The position numbers were made by a program, and so were the translations under genes. The notes beneath the pieces are model-generated. The model had not been told where the DNA came from. It was given only the letters and a program-made list of their open reading frames with translations, and did no database searches. This document shows, one piece after another, positions 60,997 through 64,000 of a stretch of DNA of 64,000 nucleotides; within the stretch, counting starts at the first letter, position 1, and every line of letters starts with the position of its first letter. This DNA comes from Boswellia sacra (Eukaryota > Streptophyta > Magnoliopsida > Sapindales > Burseraceae): assembly GCA_013180625.2 (NCBI GenBank), contig SNVD02009897.1, positions 62,001-126,000 of the forward strand, in the 5' to 3' direction.

Positions 60997-62700
60997 TCCA
61001 GTCCTAAAAAGGTAAGAAAATTCATTCCAATTTGTGATTTTTGTGGTAAAAAAGGACATATTAGGCTTAAATGCTTTAAATTGTTGACTCTTTTGCATAA
61101 AAGATCAAAACAGTTCAAACTGTTACCAAAGTCACAACTGCAGTGGGTTAAGAAAGAGAAGACAGTATGCAATGTTGCTCTTACTGCTCTAAAACATTCT
61201 TCTAACGATTTGTGGTATTTTAACAGTGGTTGTTCCAGGCATATGACTGGAAATAAACAATTTTTGAAAAATTTTAAATCTTGCAGGGAAGGAACTGTCA
61301 CTTATGAAGATAGAGCAAAGAGGAAAACCATTGGCAAAGGCAATTTGAATGTCAAAGGTCCACCCAACTTTCAAAATGTCTTACTAGTTGAAGGTTTGAA
61401 AGCTAATCTAATTAGTATTAGTCAGATATGTGATTACAAGTATATCGCTAATTTCACACAAAACAAATGTACGGTCTTAGATAATTTCGGAAAATGCATC
61501 TTCAAAGGAAATAGATCTTTAGATAATTGTTATTTGGAAAAAATTGTGTTTCAAGTTAAGATTTCGGATTTGGGCATAAAAAATTAGGACACTTAAATTA
61601 CAAAGACTTAGTTAAATTAACTAAGTTAGGTGCTGTAAAAGGAGTTCCTAAATTTGATGACAAAGTAAATGAAATTTGTGGACCATGTCAAATGGGAAAA
61701 CAAATTAGAAGTTCACACAAATCCATTCCACATCTTAGCACATCCAAAATACTTGATTTGCTTCGCATAGATCTTATGGGTATGCAAATTGAAAGCATTA
61801 TAGGTAAGAGATACATATTTGTTTGTGTGGATGATTTTTCTAGATATACTTGGGTTGATTTTATTAAAGAAAAATTTGACACTTTTGAAGCTCTCAGGAA
61901 TGTTTGTGTTAAAATTGAAAATGAGCAAAACAGGAACATTGGCAAGATAGTGAGAATAAGAAGTGATCATGGCAAGGAGTTTGAAAATGTTAGCTATGTT
62001 GACTTTTGAAAATATCATGGAATTGAGCATAAATTCTCAGCTCCCAAAACTCTTGAACAAAATGGCATTGTGAAAAGGAAGAATAGAACTCTTCAAGAGA
62101 TGGCCAGAGTGATGCTCAATAGTAAGAAGTTAACCAAAAGGCTATAGGCTGAAGCAATAAGCACTGCATGTTATGTTTCAAATAGAGTTTTTCTAAGATC
62201 TGGCACTAACCAGACACCTTATGAAATTTTGAAAGGAAGAAAACCTGTTTTGAAATATTTTCATGTTTTTAGATGCTGGTGTTATATCTTAAATGACAGA
62301 GAGCGGTTAGGCAATTAGATCCAAGAAGTGATGAAGGAGTTTTTGTGGGATATGCACAAAACAGCAAAGCATTTTGAGTTTATAATCTTCAGACTGAGGC
62401 AGTCATGGAATCTGCAAATGTAGTATTTGATGATCTAGATGATTATGCAAAATACTCATAAGAGGAAAGCATAACCAGCTTTACAAAAAATACAGAAAAA
62501 TCAGATTCTGACAACAAGAATAATCAAGACAATTCAATTATGAAGGAGGAAACAGCTGCTGTTATATCAGACATAACAACGACCACTGACAACTCAGATC
62601 TGAACAGAACCTCAATCAGAAATGAAGATGAAAGAAAAGATCCACCTACTTAGATTCAAAAGGCACATCCTACCAGTTCTATCATTGGAATACCAGATGG
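60997..62700 (+). pseudogene. copia C protease-integrase, broken
   Basis: Directly after the hAT duplication comes a second CCHC knuckle (CDFCGKKGHIRLKC). The protease site reads WYFNSGCSRHMTG, with Asn where the catalytic Asp is usual. The GAG-pre-integrase block follows (KLGHLNYKDLVKLTKLGAVK, CGPCQMGK). The integrase core keeps LLRIDLMG and IRSDHGKEF but reads NGIVKRKNR, with Lys at the usual catalytic Glu. Stops occur at 61585, 62007 and several later points, and frames shift near 61580 and 62300. The catalytic losses agree with a long-dead copy. Confidence 0.85.
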
Positions 62701-62701
62701 C

Positions 62702-64000
62702 ATGATGAAAACTAGGAGCAAGGTAAGTAATCAAGTAAGATTTGCATGTTATGTTTCATTAGTTGAACCAAAGAATGTGAAAGAAGCTTTAAAAGAAGAT
62801 GTTTGGATTCAGGCAATGCAAGATGAACTTAATCAGTTTAAAAGAAATGAAGTATGGGAATTAGTTCCTAGGCCAGAAAATGCAAATGTCATTGGAGCTA
62901 AATAGATATTCAAAAATAAAACTGATGAAAGTGGTCAAGTAGTAAGAAATAAAGCTAGGCTAGTAGCACAAGGTTACACACAAGCAGAAGGCATAGACTT
63001 TGATGAAACCTTTGCACCAATAGCTAGACTTGAGTTAATCAGATTACTACTTGCAATTGCTTGTTTGCTTAATTTTAAGTTGTACCAAATAGACGTTAAA
63101 ACAACCTTTTTAAATGGCTATCTCAATGAAGAAGTTTTTGTTAAACAGCCTAAGGGTTTTAAAGATTATAAACATTCTGATTTTGTGTACAGATTACATA
63201 AAGCTTTGTATGGATTGAAACAAGCTCCTAGAGCTTGGTATGAAAGATTGACAAATTTTTTGATTAACAGAGGTTATAGAAGAGGCAGCAATGATAAAAC
63301 TTTGTTAATCAAACATACATCTAACTATTTTATTGTTGCGCAAATATATGTTGATGACATTGTTTTTGGATTAACTAACAAAAGCAAAACTAATGAGTTT
63401 GTTAAGTTGATGCAGGAAGATTTTGAGATAAGCATGGTAGAAAAATTAAATTTCTTTCTTGGATTACAGGTTAAGCAAATGAATGATGAGATATTCATAT
63501 CGCAATCAAAATATGCTAGAAATCTTGTAAAGAAATTTGGACTTGAGAATGCAAAACCAATAAAAACTCCTATCAGTACTAACCTGAAACTTTCAAAAGA
63601 CAATGCAGAAAAAGAGGTTGAAGCAAGTTTGTATAGAAGCACCATTGGCAGTCTGTTATACCTCATAGCAAGTAGACCAGACTTATGTTTTAGTGTAGGA
63701 CTTTGTGTAAGATTTCAAGCAAATCCCAAAGAATCACATATGACAGCAACTAAGAGAATCATCTGGTATGTAAATGGAACCCATGATTATGGTATATGAT
63801 TTTCTAAAGATACAAATGATTATCTTGTAGGATTTAGTGATGCTAATTGGGTAGGAAATGCAGATGACAAAAAAAGTAGATGAGGAGGATGTTTTTATCT
63901 TAGTACTAATTTAGTTTCTTGGCATAGCAAAAAGCAGAATTCTATTTCCTTGTCTATTGCTGAAGCTGAATACATAGCAGCAGGAAGTTATTGTACACAA
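62702..64000 (+). pseudogene. copia C reverse transcriptase and RNase H, broken, runs off window
   Basis: Starts near MMKTRSKVSNQVRFACYVSL and includes EDVWIQAMQDELNQFKRNEV. After a TAG at 62903-62905 where Trp is usual, it continues [54 protein letters not shown] and the catalytic IYVDDIVFG (about 63345). RNase H follows with GFSDANWVGNADDKKS and SLSIAEAEYIAAGSYCTQ at the window end, interrupted by TGA at 63797-63799 and another stop near 63881. One frame runs through nearly all of this, so the decay is mostly by single nonsense changes. Confidence 0.9.

Larger units (their letters stand above)
52577..64000 (+). mobile_element. Ty1/copia LTR retrotransposon C (SIRE/Maximus-like), 3' end outside window
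   Basis: A 5' LTR (52577-53438) is followed by a long gag with zinc knuckles and a coiled coil, then protease, integrase, RT and RNase H to the window end. Gag size and the WTPP/WKVRM motifs suggest the SIRE/Maximus lineage. A hAT transposon (55048-60988) splits it between gag coiled coil and second zinc knuckle. The five bases before the LTR are GAGGA. Many stops and altered catalytic residues show it is inactive. Confidence 0.9.

Overview
This window looks like a transposon-rich, AT-rich intergenic stretch of a flowering-plant nuclear genome, probably a eudicot. The evidence is plant-type Ty1/copia elements, CACTA, hAT and MULE elements, GT-AG introns, and gene fragments that match plant-specific families. 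I cannot name the species. Only one gene looks intact: a four-exon, 210-residue N-alpha-acetyltransferase of the NAA30/MAK3 family on the minus strand (48507-50535), with an intron in its 5' UTR.

Layout. 1-4274: copia element A (TNT1/Tork-like, minus strand), cut by the window edge, with a 5' LTR at 3711-4274. 4928-6740: a direct duplication of unknown origin. 7299-7534: a small foldback. 10447-11620: two fragments of a plastid-type ribosomal protein bS6 gene. 11767-14020: a LINE-like element that carries only ORF1 (DUF4283), with a candidate 13-bp target duplication. 14195-15840: a degenerate satellite built on the GCACGAC/GTCGTGC palindrome. 16333-17133 and 27260-27840: minus-strand fragments of CUE-domain, NOM1/SGD1 and STR8-like rhodanese genes, on either side of a 9.1-kb CACTA element (17466-26568). 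That CACTA has near-perfect 28-bp terminal inverted repeats and an ACA target duplication. It holds intron-containing fragments of at least four unrelated host genes in one orientation: golgin candidate 6, RECQ4-type helicase, filament-like plant protein and MCM4. I found no transposase in it. 28000-28893: a solo LTR related to the SIRE-like LTR at 52577.

31097-43882: copia element B (plus strand, ATTAA target duplication), a deep nest. Its 5' LTR holds a 1656-bp MULE foldback with inverted minisatellite arms. Its gag holds a hAT MITE. Its integrase is split by a solo LTR (TAAAG duplication), and that LTR is split by a 4.1-kb CACTA element. 46070-46371: a second foldback. 48507-50800: the NAA30 gene. 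51039-51396: an LTR plus primer-site remnant of another copia type. 52577-64000: copia element C (SIRE/Maximus-like), running off the window and split by a 5.9-kb hAT element (55048-60988, CTTTCAAA duplication), which itself holds a 391-bp MULE-type MITE (59497-59887, AAATTTGTA duplication).

All transposon coding regions seen are broken by stops, frameshifts or substitutions at catalytic positions, so nothing here looks autonomously mobile. The points most worth a second look are the multi-gene Pack-CACTA, the palindromic satellite, the giant hairpin MULE and the second set of gene fragments flanking the CACTA. Coordinates of terminal repeats and target duplications were read by eye from the sequence. 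Family names rest on recognised motifs and remembered conserved sequence, not on a search.
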